A DNA stretch of 64,000 bases from NCBI RefSeq assembly GCF_003390915.1, contig NZ_QMEM01000001.1, forward strand, positions 682,001 through 746,000, read 5' to 3'. The notes below the pieces were generated by a model. That model was not told the origin of the DNA. It did not search any database and was given only the letters and a program-made list of their open reading frames with translations. This DNA is from Lewinella sp. IMCC34183 (GTDB taxonomy: Bacteria; Bacteroidota; Bacteroidia; Chitinophagales; Saprospiraceae). Made by a program: the position numbers and the translations under genes. Shown in pieces: positions 7,821 to 17,015 of this stretch. How positions within the stretch are numbered: position 1 is the stretch's first letter; each line of letters begins with the position of its first letter.

Positions 7821-9737
7821 CTACCGCTTACTACGCAGCAACTCCAGCGCAGCCTCCAGTACCACGTCCCGCTCCGCAAGAAAATCCGCCACGGACGGCT
7901 GCGCCTCCACATCTACCTGCACCCCCGGCCCCACGAACTCCCGCCCGTCCGCGTAGGTATCCCGTTTGGTGCACACGCGGGCCGAGGCCCCGCCCGGCAG
8001 GAAGATGGCCAGGGGCTGCCCCGTACTCCCGAAACTGGCCTCCCCCACGTAGGTGAAGGTGGGTACGGCATCGGCCGCCACCAGGAAATCCTCGGCGGCA
8101 CTGGCCGTCTGGTGGCTCACCAGCACCGCCACCGGCAGATGATATACGGTGTCCGCCGGCGTCAGGGTGTCGGCATCTCCGTAGTACCAGAAGTCGCCGC
8201 GGAAGGTCCGCAGGGCCCGCTGCGTGAAATCGTCGGGGGAGGTGATTCCCTTATCTGCGTAGTACTGTCCCCAGGCCTGAAAGGCGGAGCGGTGCTCCCG
8301 CGTGCGCCAGGCGGAGGTCACCACGGGATCCTGCAGAAAGTGGCGCAGTACGTCGTATCCTACGGAGGAGTTGCCACCGCCGTTGTTTCGCAGGTCGATG
8401 ACCAGAGCGTTGGCCCCTTCAAGCTGCGGGCGGTAGACCTGGAAGGAATCGGCGACCGCCGGGTCAGCGAAGGTGTTCAACTGGAGGTAGCCTACACCAT
8501 CCGCCAGCAACGCAAAGCGGGCGGGCGGCAGCTGCGGGTCGGTCCTGGCCCAGCGGGTGCCCTGCCGGTTCCCCGGACGCTGCAACCGGGTGCGTACGGT
8601 TTCGCCCGCCGGGGTGACTGCGGTGACCTCCACGGTTCCTTCCCGCCCGCGCAGTAGCTCGTTGGTAGCCTGGATGCGACGTACGTGATCGCTGCCCGCC
8701 GACAGGTAGGGGTAGATACTATCCGTCACGAAGGGGTCGATGTCTACTCCCCCAACCGCGGTGATGGTGCTGCCCAGCGGCAGTTCCGCAAGCAAGGATG
8801 AATCGACGTTCTCAACGATGAACTGCCCGTCGACTACCCCGATGCGGACGGGGGGTGCTACCCGCGTCCGGTAGAACGAGCCCGGGGGGTACACGTTGGT
8901 ATGGCCGTCCTGCAGTTGGGCGCAGAGCCGTTGCAAAAGCCGGAAATAGGTGTAGTCGCTGTCCGCTTCCCGCACCAGGGGGAGGTACTCCAGCAGCTTT
9001 GCGTCCCAGTTGAGGTCCGGTACCTGGTCGAAGAAGGCGAAGTTGTACTTGACGTCCGTCCAGAACTGTACCAGGCCGTACACTCGCTCGTCGGCGGTCA
9101 ACTGTCGGTCGGGGTGGGCGGCGTAGACGGTATCGGCGGGGTCTACGCTGACTTGGTACACCTGATCGACCATCGTGGCGAGGCGGGCCAATGCCCTCTC
9201 GTATTGATCCTCCTCTGCGGAGGTAGGTCTCCATTCGAATGCCGGTGGGCTGGCTACCGTAGCAACCTTCACCCCACCCGCTACGATGGTGCTGTCGGTG
9301 TGAAAGACGAACTGCATCGTAAACGCCGTATCGCTTTCCGGGTAATACACGGAGTACGGACTATCGATGCCGGAATAAACGCCCCGCACGTGCCCCCAAA
9401 TACGGCGCAGGTCGGCTGCGGGATCCGTCGGTTTCCAGATGCCGAACCAGGCCTCCCCATTTGGCGCGCGCAGGGAAAGCAGGGAGGTTCCCGACACAGT
9501 GTCCAGGTAGTTATCGCCTATTCGGATGACTCCCGGTACGGCCGACAATTCAAGCTGCGCCAGTCCGGCGATCATTGACTCGTTGGCTTCGGAACCCAGC
9601 GTGGGGAGGTGACCGTACTGACCGATGAAGTTTACCCGGGCGTAGGTCGGCTGCATAGAACCAAACAGGTCATACAACTGGGCAGGTAATTGCCCGGCGA
9701 GCAGGAGGGTAAACCAGGCAAGGAGAGCGTGTTTCAT
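7821..9737 (-). CDS. S41-family (tail-specific/C-terminal processing) peptidase, secreted
   Basis: 638 residues with a cleavable signal peptide (MKHALLAWFTLLLAGQLPAQ). The C-terminal half is the S41 domain: GVGYLQLNTF, LVIDLRNNGGGNSS and VLVSHQTASAAEDFLVA, where the Ser after TA is the expected nucleophile. A PDZ-like segment precedes it (GSTITAVGGVDIDPF). The first ~200 residues are not recognised. The protein probably acts in the periplasm or on the cell surface. A TATCTTGT -7-like box lies at 9768-9761 on the minus strand, 24 bases before the ATG. Both ends of the gene are bordered by hairpin repeat arrays. Confidence 0.88.
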   Translation of the reverse strand: MKHALLAWFTLLLAGQLPAQLYDLFGSMQPTYARVNFIGQYGHLPTLGSEANESMIAGLAQLELSAVPGVIRIGDNYLDTVSGTSLLSLRAPNGEAWFGIWKPTDPAADLRRIWGHVRGVYSGIDSPYSVYYPESDTAFTMQFVFHTDSTIVAGGVKVATVASPPAFEWRPTSAEEDQYERALARLATMVDQVYQVSVDPADTVYAAHPDRQLTADERVYGLVQFWTDVKYNFAFFDQVPDLNWDAKLLEYLPLVREADSDYTYFRLLQRLCAQLQDGHTNVYPPGSFYRTRVAPPVRIGVVDGQFIVENVDSSLLAELPLGSTITAVGGVDIDPFVTDSIYPYLSAGSDHVRRIQATNELLRGREGTVEVTAVTPAGETVRTRLQRPGNRQGTRWARTDPQLPPARFALLADGVGYLQLNTFADPAVADSFQVYRPQLEGANALVIDLRNNGGGNSSVGYDVLRHFLQDPVVTSAWRTREHRSAFQAWGQYYADKGITSPDDFTQRALRTFRGDFWYYGDADTLTPADTVYHLPVAVLVSHQTASAAEDFLVAADAVPTFTYVGEASFGSTGQPLAIFLPGGASARVCTKRDTYADGREFVGPGVQVDVEAQPSVADFLAERDVVLEAALELLRSKR

Positions 9738-9850
9738 GGCGTCTTTCAGGGTGAATGGCTACAAGATAGTCGCCGATTGCCTCCCGCTCCCGGAAGACTT
9801 TCTGGCAGACCCGACGGCGTTGCTTATGCGCTTTTGGAGCGCGTCGTATT

Positions 9851-9999
9851 GCGCTGCCGGAGGCAGCATCGTACTGGCGCTGCCGGAGGCAGCATCGTAC
9901 TGGCGCTGCCGGAGGCAGCATCGTACTGGCGCTGCCGGAGGCAGCATCGTACTGGCGCTGCCGGAGGCAGCATTGTACTGCGCTGGGGCAGGCAGCGTG
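9851..9999 (+). repeat. 26-bp tandem hairpin repeat, five units plus a decayed sixth (array B)
   Basis: Exact 26-base period with unit starts at 9851, 9877, 9903, 9929 and 9955. The unit begins GCGCTGCCGGAGGCAGCATC and ends GTACTG. Each unit has a perfect GCTGCC-GGA-GGCAGC hairpin. A sixth, decayed unit (CGCTGGGGCAGGCAGCG) runs into the stop of the amidohydrolase. The array lies between two minus-strand genes, in the 3' tail of the amidohydrolase transcript and upstream of the peptidase. Confidence 0.95.
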
Positions 10000-11718
10000 T
10001 TACTTGGCCTGGTACTCCCGTTCGCCCCCGACGTAGGTGGCGAGGACCTCGGTGCCCAGGATTTCCTCATCCGCGCAGTCGCGCAGGTTATTGCTGAGGA
10101 TGACGAAGTCCGCCTGCATCCCCGGTGCAAGCGTACCGCGCTCCTTCTCCTGAAAAGCGGCGTAGGCCGGAGCGGCCGTGTAGCTGTGCAGGGCTTCTTC
10201 GCGAGTCATGGCCTGTTCAGGGAAGAAGGTCGCCTTTCCATCGGCCCGCTTCCGGGTGACCGAGGCATAGAACGATTCGATGGGGTTGACGTCCTCTACC
10301 GGCGCGTCGGTACCGTTGGTGACGACGGCCCCGGCGTCGAGCAGGCTGCGCCAGGGATAGGCGCCCTCCCGGGCGCGCTCCGTTCCGAGCCGCGTTTCCG
10401 CGAAGAGGGCGTCGGAGGTGCAGTGGATGCCCTGCATCGAGGCGATCACGCCAAGCTCGGCGAAACGGGGAATATCGGCCGGGTCAATGTGCTGGCTGTG
10501 CTCGATGCGCCAGCGTTTGTCCTGGGTCGTATCCACGTAGCGGGCCATCACGTCCAGGGTTTCCCGGTTGGCCCGGTCGCCGATGGCGTGCACGCAGAGT
10601 TGCATATTGTGGGCCGCGGCCAGCTGGGCGATGCTGTCTACCGTTGCCACCAGCGTGGTATTCTGCCCGGTAAAGCCGGGGTTATCGAAGTAGGGTTCGA
10701 GCAGCCACGCCCCGTAGCTGCCCAGGGCCCCGTCGAGCTCGCTCTTGATGGCGGCGCAGGTGAAGCGGTCGCCGTAGTACGGCAGGCCTTCCATGTGGTC
10801 GGCCATCTCGTCGTAGTCGTGCCGCAGCATGACCCACAGGTTCAGACGCAGGCTGTCCGTATCGTCCAGCTCCTTGTACCAGTCGATCTCGCGGAAGGTG
10901 CTGCCCGCGTCCTGGAAGGACGTGATGCCGTTGCTGAGGGCCTCTTCCTGGGCGGCGCGGATACCGGCGAGCCACTCGTCCTTGCGCTCGACGGGCGACA
11001 TCGTCTGTACGAAGTTCTGGTACGCATCCGCGATCAGGTCCATGGCCCGCTCCTCGAAGACGCCGGTGGGGTCACCGACCTCGTCGCGCAGGATGCGTCC
11101 GCCCCGCGGGTCGGGCGTCTCCCGGCTTACGCCGGCCAGCTCCATGGCCTTGGCGTTGGCGAAGAGCGCATGGCCACTGGCGTGGCGCAGCACCACCGGG
11201 TGGTTGGGGGTGATCTTGCTCAGTTCGTCGTGCAGGGGGTAGCCCCCGATGCTGTGGTCGTGGGGCTGCTCCCACTTTTCCTGGTGCCAGCCGCGGCCGG
11301 TGATCCAGACGCCCTCCGGTGTTTCTTCCGCTCGGTCCTCCACCATGGCGACGATCTCGTCCCAGCTGCGCGACCGCAGGAAGTTGAGGTTGCGCAGGCT
11401 GTTGCCCAGGCCACTGAAGTGGGCGTGCCCCTCGATGAAGCCGGGCATCAGGAAGCGGCCGCCGGCGTCGAGGCGGGTTACGTCGGGGCCAAGGCGATCC
11501 GCCCACTCGGTGGTGTCCTGTCCGAGCGCAAGCAGGGTGCCGTCGTTGCCGACCAGCAGGGCGCTGGCGGGTGCCTTATCGACGCCCGCCCAGACGTCGG
11601 CGTTGTAGACAAGCAGGCGCGCGCCGTTTTCCGTTCCGGCAGACGGCTCCCGTTCACAGGCGACGAACAGGAAACATAGGGCAACGAGGTAGAGCGGAAG
11701 GTGGTGGGTAGCGGGCAT
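10000..11718 (-). CDS. Amidohydrolase (YtcJ-like), predicted lipoprotein
   Basis: 572 residues. The start at 11718 gives a lipoprotein signal (LYLVALCFLFVAC); longer in-frame extensions would run back over the murA start and are rejected. The amidohydrolase metal site is complete: GHAHF (HxH), a central Lys/Glu region (IKSELDGALGSYG), HAIGD, EHSQH and GTDAP. The layout matches the YtcJ/N-substituted formamide deformylase group of metal-dependent hydrolases. The substrate is not predictable. Because it is lipidated, it probably acts in the periplasm or at the outer membrane. The stop abuts the 26-bp repeat array. Confidence 0.88.
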   Translation of the reverse strand: MPATHHLPLYLVALCFLFVACEREPSAGTENGARLLVYNADVWAGVDKAPASALLVGNDGTLLALGQDTTEWADRLGPDVTRLDAGGRFLMPGFIEGHAHFSGLGNSLRNLNFLRSRSWDEIVAMVEDRAEETPEGVWITGRGWHQEKWEQPHDHSIGGYPLHDELSKITPNHPVVLRHASGHALFANAKAMELAGVSRETPDPRGGRILRDEVGDPTGVFEERAMDLIADAYQNFVQTMSPVERKDEWLAGIRAAQEEALSNGITSFQDAGSTFREIDWYKELDDTDSLRLNLWVMLRHDYDEMADHMEGLPYYGDRFTCAAIKSELDGALGSYGAWLLEPYFDNPGFTGQNTTLVATVDSIAQLAAAHNMQLCVHAIGDRANRETLDVMARYVDTTQDKRWRIEHSQHIDPADIPRFAELGVIASMQGIHCTSDALFAETRLGTERAREGAYPWRSLLDAGAVVTNGTDAPVEDVNPIESFYASVTRKRADGKATFFPEQAMTREEALHSYTAAPAYAAFQEKERGTLAPGMQADFVILSNNLRDCADEEILGTEVLATYVGGEREYQAK

Positions 11719-11875
11719 AAATAGGTACGTAAGCCCACAAAGTACGGTATGCCGGGTACGTTGCGGTCCGCGACCGTCGTTGCACCTGCGCTCCGGCGCC
11801 GAACCCTTCCCCCCAGCCGGCCGGGGCACCGTACACCTACTCAGCAATCCATCAACTAAACTTACCTTGCCCCCA

Positions 11876-13192
11876 ATGAACACCAACGGAACCTTTATCG
11901 TCGAAGGCGGCCACCGCCTGTCGGGCGAAATCATCCCCCAGGGGGCCAAAAACGAGGCCCTGCAAATCCTGAGTGCCACCCTCCTGACGGCGGATACCGT
12001 GCGCGTGGAGAACCTGCCGGACATCGAGGACGCGAACAAGATGATCGACCTGATCGCCGGCCTGGGGGCCCGCGTCGACCGCATCGACCGCCACACCGTA
12101 GAAATCACCGCCGCCGAAATCGACCTGGAGTACGTCCTCAGCGCCGACTACGTACGCGACGCCCAGCGCATCCGCGGGTCAGTGATGCTCATCGCTCCCC
12201 TCCTCAACCGCTACGGCCGCGCCAGCCTGCCCAAACCGGGGGGCGACAAGATCGGACGCCGCCGCCTCGACACCCACCTGCTCGGCCTGCAGGCCATGGG
12301 GGCCTCCTTCGATTACGACGACGAGAAGAAAATTTATGCCTTCGAGACCGACGGGCTCAAGGGCACCTTCCTGCACATGGAGGAGATCAGCGTAACGGGT
12401 ACCGCCAACGTACTGATGGCCGCCGTGCTCGCCGAGGGGGAGACCACCATCTACAACGCCGCCTGCGAACCCTACCTGCAGCAGCTTTCGCACATGCTCA
12501 ACCACATGGGCGCCAAGATCAGCGGTATCGGCTCCAATATGCTCCGCGTCCAGGGCGTGAACAGCCTGCAGGGCTGCACCCACCGAATGCTGCCCGACAT
12601 GATCGAGATCGGCAGCTTCATCGGCTTGGCGGCCATCACCCAGAGCGACATCACCATCAAGGACGTACGCCTCGACATGCTCGGCATCATCCCGCGCACC
12701 TTCGAGAAGCTCGGGATTAAACTGGAGTACAACGGCGACGATATCCGCATCCCCCCGCAGGACCACTACGAGGTGCAGAACTTCCTCGACGGCGGCATCC
12801 TCACCATCTACGACGCGCCCTGGCCCGGCTTCACGCCCGACCTGATGAGCATTGCGCTGGTGACGGCCATCCAGGCCCGCGGTTCCGTGCTGTTCCACCA
12901 GAAGATGTTTGAGTCGCGCCTCTTCTTCGTCGACAAGCTGATCGACATGGGGGCCCAGATCATTCTCTGCGATCCCCACCGGGCCACCGTCATCGGTATG
13001 GACCGCCGTACGCCCCTGCGGGGTATCCGGATGACCAGCCCCGACATCCGGGCCGGCGTCAGCCTCCTCATCGCCGCCCTCTCGGCCGAAGGCACCAGCC
13101 GGATCGACAACATTTACCAGATCGACCGCGGCTACCAGAATATCGATACCCGTCTGCAGGCCCTCGGGGCCCAGATCGTCCGCGAGGACTAA
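11876..13192 (+). CDS. murA: UDP-N-acetylglucosamine 1-carboxyvinyltransferase MurA (Asp-type)
   Basis: 438 residues; catalyses the first committed step of peptidoglycan synthesis, moving enolpyruvate from PEP to UDP-GlcNAc in the cytoplasm. The fold signatures are clear (PQGAKNEALQILSATLL, TGTANVLMAAVLAEGET). At the site where E. coli MurA has Cys115 (GGCAIG), this protein reads PGGDKIGRRR, so D124 replaces the Cys. That change is known to make MurA insensitive to fosfomycin. The ATG at 11876 follows a TACCTTGC box (11863-11870), a weak match to TAnnTTTG. DUF4286 follows nine bases after the stop. Confidence 0.96.
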   Translation: MNTNGTFIVEGGHRLSGEIIPQGAKNEALQILSATLLTADTVRVENLPDIEDANKMIDLIAGLGARVDRIDRHTVEITAAEIDLEYVLSADYVRDAQRIRGSVMLIAPLLNRYGRASLPKPGGDKIGRRRLDTHLLGLQAMGASFDYDDEKKIYAFETDGLKGTFLHMEEISVTGTANVLMAAVLAEGETTIYNAACEPYLQQLSHMLNHMGAKISGIGSNMLRVQGVNSLQGCTHRMLPDMIEIGSFIGLAAITQSDITIKDVRLDMLGIIPRTFEKLGIKLEYNGDDIRIPPQDHYEVQNFLDGGILTIYDAPWPGFTPDLMSIALVTAIQARGSVLFHQKMFESRLFFVDKLIDMGAQIILCDPHRATVIGMDRRTPLRGIRMTSPDIRAGVSLLIAALSAEGTSRIDNIYQIDRGYQNIDTRLQALGAQIVRED

Positions 13193-13201
13193 CTTCCCTA
13201 C

Positions 13202-13516
13202 ATGCTGTTGTATAACATAACCAACAAAATCGAACACGCCGTCCACGATGAGTGGGTAAGCTGGATGCGCCAGTCCTACATCCCCCACGTGATGGAAAGC
13301 GGCGTATTCGAGGACTATAAACTGAGCCGCCTGCTGGGCGTAGACGAGTCCGACGGCTTCACCTACGCGCTCCAGTTCACGGTCAGCTCGCGGCCGGCCT
13401 TCGACATCTACCAGGAAAAATTCGCCTACGATCACCAGCAGTTGCACGACCGCAAGTTCAAGGGACAGTTCGTGACTTTCCGGTCGGTGCTCGACGTGGT
13501 GGATCACGGCAGCTAG
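13202..13516 (+). CDS. DUF4286 family protein
   Basis: 104 residues, MLLYNITNKIEHAVHDEWVSW at the N-terminus and an FxIYQEKFAYDHQQLHDRKF block, as in the small Bacteroidota family DUF4286. No function is established. It follows murA by nine bases and is probably in the same transcript. It converges with the amidase gene, whose stop lies seven bases further on. Confidence 0.85.
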   Translation: MLLYNITNKIEHAVHDEWVSWMRQSYIPHVMESGVFEDYKLSRLLGVDESDGFTYALQFTVSSRPAFDIYQEKFAYDHQQLHDRKFKGQFVTFRSVLDVVDHGS

Positions 13517-13523
13517 ATCAGCC

Positions 13524-14795
13524 CTACTCGATCAGGCCCAGGAGCAGCCAGTCGGCCAGCAGCTGCCGGTTCTGGGGGTTGATGATGCGGTGCTGATCGC
13601 TGGCGTTGGCGATATTGGCCAGCTCGATATAGATACTGCTGGGCTTGGTTTCCCGCAGCATGTGCAGGTCGCGCTCGGTGACCGAGCCTTCGTAGCCGCG
13701 GCCGGGCCGGTATTGCTCGTACTTGCCGGCGAAGGTGCGCTGGATGCGCTGCGCCGTCTTCTCCCCCACCAGGTCGCCCTCCCCGTAGTACAGGAACACG
13801 TCAATGCGCTGACCGCGGTGGCGGCTGTCGACGTGAATGGCGATCATGGTCTGGTCGGTAATGCCCTTGGCCAGGTTCTCCTCGTAGAGCGCGTTGACGA
13901 TGTCGGAGCGCTGGAAGAGGCGGGCCTTCTGATTGCGGGGCAGGGAGGCACCGCCCCAGACGGTTTCGTCCTTGTCGGGCTTGAGGTAGTTGTCGTCGCG
14001 GATGCCGTCGTTCTCGTCGCGGACGATCATGTACGGGGTGCCCCCGTGCTCCAGGATGTTGCGGCAGAGGCGGAGGGCGACGTCGTAGGCGTATTCGTCT
14101 TCGGGCAGCTGGTGGTTGCCGCGGCGGCCGACGGCCCCCGGGTCGGGTCCGCCGTGTCCCGAGACGATGTAGAAGATGCGGCCCGCTAGCTCCCGGTCGA
14201 TGAGGGGCACCTCGGCGTACTTGGGGCCGAAGATGCGGAAGGTCCGCGGCCCGGCGAGGGTAACCTGGTCCGGCACCGCGATCGGATCGCGCTCGGCGGC
14301 CCGGTCCTTGAGCCGGTCGATCTCCTCCTGGCTGCCGGCGTTCTCGCCAAGGTTGACGATCTCCGGCTGCAGGGCCGCGGCGACCGAAGCGGAAAAGGAG
14401 CAGTGGTCGATGTGGTACGGCAGGTACAGGACGCGGTCCTTTCGGTAGTCGCGGTCGCGGAGCCCGGCGCTCAAGAGCTGTTCGTTGTACTCCTTGATGG
14501 CCACGGCCCGGTCCCAGTCGTCGTTGCCGGTCGTGGTCCGGATGCTGGTGCCGTCGTAGGTAAAGATCTCCACGGGAAGCGCGTAGCGGTCGCCCACCAT
14601 CAGCTTGCTGTTGCTGGTGAGGCGGTTCAGGCGTTTGAATTCATCGATGTTGCAGCCGTGGGCGACCAGGTCGTAGCGGCGCAGGAGAGAGTAGATCCCG
14701 TCGCCGCGGCGCGCCTCCACGGTCAGCTGCTGAGCGGACAGCACGGGACCGGTCAGCAGGAGAAGGAGGGGAAGCAGGCGAAACGGCAGGGGCAT
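13524..14795 (-). CDS. N-acetylmuramoyl-L-alanine amidase (Amidase_3) with LysM-like N-domain, secreted
   Basis: 423 residues from the ATG at 14795, with a signal peptide (MPLPFRLLPLLLLLTGPVLS, then AQ). Residues ~25-75 (GDGIYSLLRRYDLV...MVGDRYALP) look like a LysM domain. The C-terminal half is a zinc amidase: VSGHGGPDPGA (first His), LPEDEYAYDVA (Glu), IAIHVDSRH (second His) and IYIELANIAN (catalytic Glu). The enzyme would cleave the bond between muramic acid and the peptide during cell separation or wall turnover. It faces murA-DUF4286 tail to tail and shares a divergent promoter region with ccmB. Confidence 0.88.
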   Translation of the reverse strand: MPLPFRLLPLLLLLTGPVLSAQQLTVEARRGDGIYSLLRRYDLVAHGCNIDEFKRLNRLTSNSKLMVGDRYALPVEIFTYDGTSIRTTTGNDDWDRAVAIKEYNEQLLSAGLRDRDYRKDRVLYLPYHIDHCSFSASVAAALQPEIVNLGENAGSQEEIDRLKDRAAERDPIAVPDQVTLAGPRTFRIFGPKYAEVPLIDRELAGRIFYIVSGHGGPDPGAVGRRGNHQLPEDEYAYDVALRLCRNILEHGGTPYMIVRDENDGIRDDNYLKPDKDETVWGGASLPRNQKARLFQRSDIVNALYEENLAKGITDQTMIAIHVDSRHRGQRIDVFLYYGEGDLVGEKTAQRIQRTFAGKYEQYRPGRGYEGSVTERDLHMLRETKPSSIYIELANIANASDQHRIINPQNRQLLADWLLLGLIE

Positions 14796-14848
14796 CAACA
14801 ACGGTTCAGTAAGTATGGCGGGCGAGGGAAAGCGTAAACGCGGCGGGG

Positions 14849-14879
14849 GCAAGATAGCGTGGGGCGCAACGTATCTTTG
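14849..14879. promoter_or_regulatory. Divergent promoters for the amidase and ccmB
   Basis: On the plus strand TATCTTTG (14872-14879) is an exact TAnnTTTG box ending eight bases before the ccmB ATG, so the mRNA would be nearly leaderless. On the minus strand TATCTTGC (14856-14849) is a one- to two-base variant serving the amidase. The two boxes point away from each other and their upstream elements must overlap. Confidence 0.55.
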
Positions 14880-14887
14880 CCCGTCCT

Positions 14888-15550
14888 ATGTCCACGGTAC
14901 GGCAAATTTATGAACTCCTGCGCTGGGAGCTGCGGCTCGAGTGGCGGGACAAGTACGCGCTGGGCAGCATCTTCCTGTACGTAGTGACCACGGTGGTCAT
15001 CGTCTACCTGGCCGTGGGCAACGGGCTCGAAGGCCCGGTATTCAACGCCCTATACTGGGTGATCGTTTTCTTCGGCGCCACCGTGGCGGCGGGGCGCAGC
15101 TTTCTGCGGGAGGGCGGACGGCGCCACTACTATTACTATACCCTGGCCAGCCCGCTGGCGCTGCTCTTCAGCAAACTGCTCTTTAACGCGGCGGTCATCT
15201 GGATGATCGCGGGGCTCACCTTCGTGCTGCTTACCCTGTTCGCTCCGGCGGATGTGGTGACGCGCCCCCTCCCCCTGGTCCTGGGCGTGCTGCTGGGCGG
15301 CGTGGGGCTTTCGGCCATTCTTACCTTCGTATCCGCCATCACGGCGCGGGCGGGCGGCAGCGGTACGCTGATGGCCATCCTCTCCTTCCCGCTGGTCATT
15401 CCCCTGCTGAAGCTGCTGCTCGACACCGGCCTGTACGCCATCGACGCGGGCAGCAACGACCTCTGGCAACCCATCTACCTTACCCTGGCCGTCGACCTGA
15501 TCGCCGTGGCGGTGGGCATCGTGCTGTTCCCCTTCGTGTGGCGCGACTGA
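14888..15550 (+). CDS. ccmB: Heme exporter/ABC transporter membrane protein CcmB
   Basis: 220 residues with six predicted membrane helices. The N-terminus (LLRWELRLEWRDKYALGSIFLY) and the HYYYYTLASPLALLFSK block are typical of Bacteroidota CcmB, the membrane subunit of the cytochrome c maturation ABC system. Its partners (CcmA, CcmC, CcmE) are not in the window. The gene fits the genome's need for c-type hemes in ActA and ActE, encoded 17-26 kb downstream. Confidence 0.85.
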   Translation: MSTVRQIYELLRWELRLEWRDKYALGSIFLYVVTTVVIVYLAVGNGLEGPVFNALYWVIVFFGATVAAGRSFLREGGRRHYYYYTLASPLALLFSKLLFNAAVIWMIAGLTFVLLTLFAPADVVTRPLPLVLGVLLGGVGLSAILTFVSAITARAGGSGTLMAILSFPLVIPLLKLLLDTGLYAIDAGSNDLWQPIYLTLAVDLIAVAVGIVLFPFVWRD

Positions 15551-15614
15551 GCACGTACTACCCGTATCTTTACGTTGTTGTCACGGCAACTGATTTCACC
15601 GACACCTCTCCCCC

Positions 15615-17015
15615 ATGACCCGGCTCAGCGTTTTCGACATATACAAGATCGGCGTAGGGCCTTCCTCGTCCCACACCCTCGGTCCCTGGCGTGCCGCCCA
15701 GGACTTCGTGACCCACCTGGCGGGTGCGCGGGTGCAGAGTATCTCGGTACAACTCTTCGGCTCGTTGGCCAAGACCGGCGTCGGGCACGGTACCGACCTG
15801 GCGGTGGTCCTCGGGCTCCTGGGCCACGATCCCGTTACGGTAGTGACGGCCGATATTCCCCGGCTGATTGAGGAGGTGAAGACGTCCGGTCGCCTTGTGC
15901 TCGGCGCACACTCCGTGCCCTTTTCCTTCCGGGAAGACATCGTATTTCAGCCGACCACCCACCCCGGTCACCCCAATACCCTGATCTTCACGGCCCTGAC
16001 CGAAGCCGGCGAGCTGGTGCGCACTACTTACTTCTCGCTCGGTGGCGGGTTCATCGAGCGCGAGGGGGAGGCCGCGGCGGTGGAGGAGGAGTACGGCTTC
16101 GTTCACGACGTCTCCTCGGGCCGCAAAATGATCGAGTTGTCGGCCCATTCCGGCAAGACGGTCACCCGCCTGCTGTACGAGAACGAGCGCTGCATCCGCT
16201 CCAGCGCGGAGATCCACGCCCGGATCGAGCGCCTGTTTCAGGTGATGCTCAACTGCGTATACCGGGGCTGCCACACCGACGGCGTACTGCCCGGCGGCCT
16301 CAACGTGCGGCGGCGGGCCGCCGCCCTCAACCGCAAGTTGCTGGCCGGCAAGGTATGCCCCGACCGTCAGAGCTGGCTGGCGGCCATCCGGCGGACCACC
16401 CGCGACTTCAGCACCGTCAACCAGTGGATCAGCTGCTTCGCCCTCGCGGTCAACGAGGAGAACGCCGCCCTGGGCCGCGTGGTTACCTCCCCCACCAACG
16501 GCGCCTCGGGCGTGATCCCCGCCGTCCTCCTGTACCATTACCTGTTCGGCAACTTCGGAGAGGACGACCTGCTCCGTTTCTTCCTGAGCAGCGGCCAGAT
16601 CGGCGCGCTCTTCAAGCAGGGGGCAACCATCTCCGCGGCCGTCGGCGGCTGTCAGGCGGAAGTGGGCGTAAGCTCGGCCATGGCCGCGGCGGGGCTGACC
16701 GAGGTGCTGGGGGGGAGTACCAAGCAAGTGCTGCAGGCCGCCGAAATTGCCATGGAGCACCACCTTGGACTCACCTGCGACCCCATCGGGGGGCTGGTGC
16801 AGGTGCCCTGCATCGAGCGCAACGCCATGGGGGCGATGAAGGCAATTACCGCCAGCAACCTCGCCCTGGCGGGCAACGCCAGCGAGGCGGTCGTGCACTT
16901 CGATGCCGTCGTGGCTACGATGTGGGAAACCGCCCAGCACATGCACAGCAAGTACAAGGAGACCGCGGAGGGCGGGCTGGCCGTGCACGTTTCCGTCGCC
17001 CTGCCGGAGTGCTGA
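15615..17015 (+). CDS. sdaA: L-serine ammonia-lyase (iron-sulfur type, single chain)
   Basis: 466 residues; converts L-serine to pyruvate and ammonia using a 4Fe-4S cluster. The beta-domain N-terminus (SVFDIYKIGVGPSSSHT) and the alpha-domain motifs are present in one chain: SPTNGASGVIPAVL, GGCQAEVGVSSAMAAAG, LTCDPIGGLVQVPCIERNAM. Three conserved cysteines in the last two blocks are the expected cluster ligands. A TATCTTTA box (15565-15572), one base off the -7 consensus, precedes the ATG by 42 bases. The stop codon overlaps the first base of a 36-bp palindrome. Confidence 0.95.
   Translation: MTRLSVFDIYKIGVGPSSSHTLGPWRAAQDFVTHLAGARVQSISVQLFGSLAKTGVGHGTDLAVVLGLLGHDPVTVVTADIPRLIEEVKTSGRLVLGAHSVPFSFREDIVFQPTTHPGHPNTLIFTALTEAGELVRTTYFSLGGGFIEREGEAAAVEEEYGFVHDVSSGRKMIELSAHSGKTVTRLLYENERCIRSSAEIHARIERLFQVMLNCVYRGCHTDGVLPGGLNVRRRAAALNRKLLAGKVCPDRQSWLAAIRRTTRDFSTVNQWISCFALAVNEENAALGRVVTSPTNGASGVIPAVLLYHYLFGNFGEDDLLRFFLSSGQIGALFKQGATISAAVGGCQAEVGVSSAMAAAGLTEVLGGSTKQVLQAAEIAMEHHLGLTCDPIGGLVQVPCIERNAMGAMKAITASNLALAGNASEAVVHFDAVVATMWETAQHMHSKYKETAEGGLAVHVSVALPEC

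Noticed and set aside
9851-9999. Tandem 26-bp array as a possible CRISPR
   Set aside because: Units follow each other directly with no variable spacers, and no cas genes are present. It is a tandem repeat.
9736-11679. 647-codon plus-strand frame crossing the 26-bp repeats and the amidohydrolase
   Set aside because: It stays open only because 26-bp repeats and GC-rich antisense lack stops in this frame; no protein features.
11719-12108. 5' extension of the amidohydrolase frame back over murA
   Set aside because: The lipoprotein signal begins at 11718, and the extension would overlap the murA promoter and coding start.
12179-13507. 442-codon minus-strand frame over murA and DUF4286
   Set aside because: Antisense shadow; composition rich in Val, Gly, Ala, Asp and His without any domain signature.
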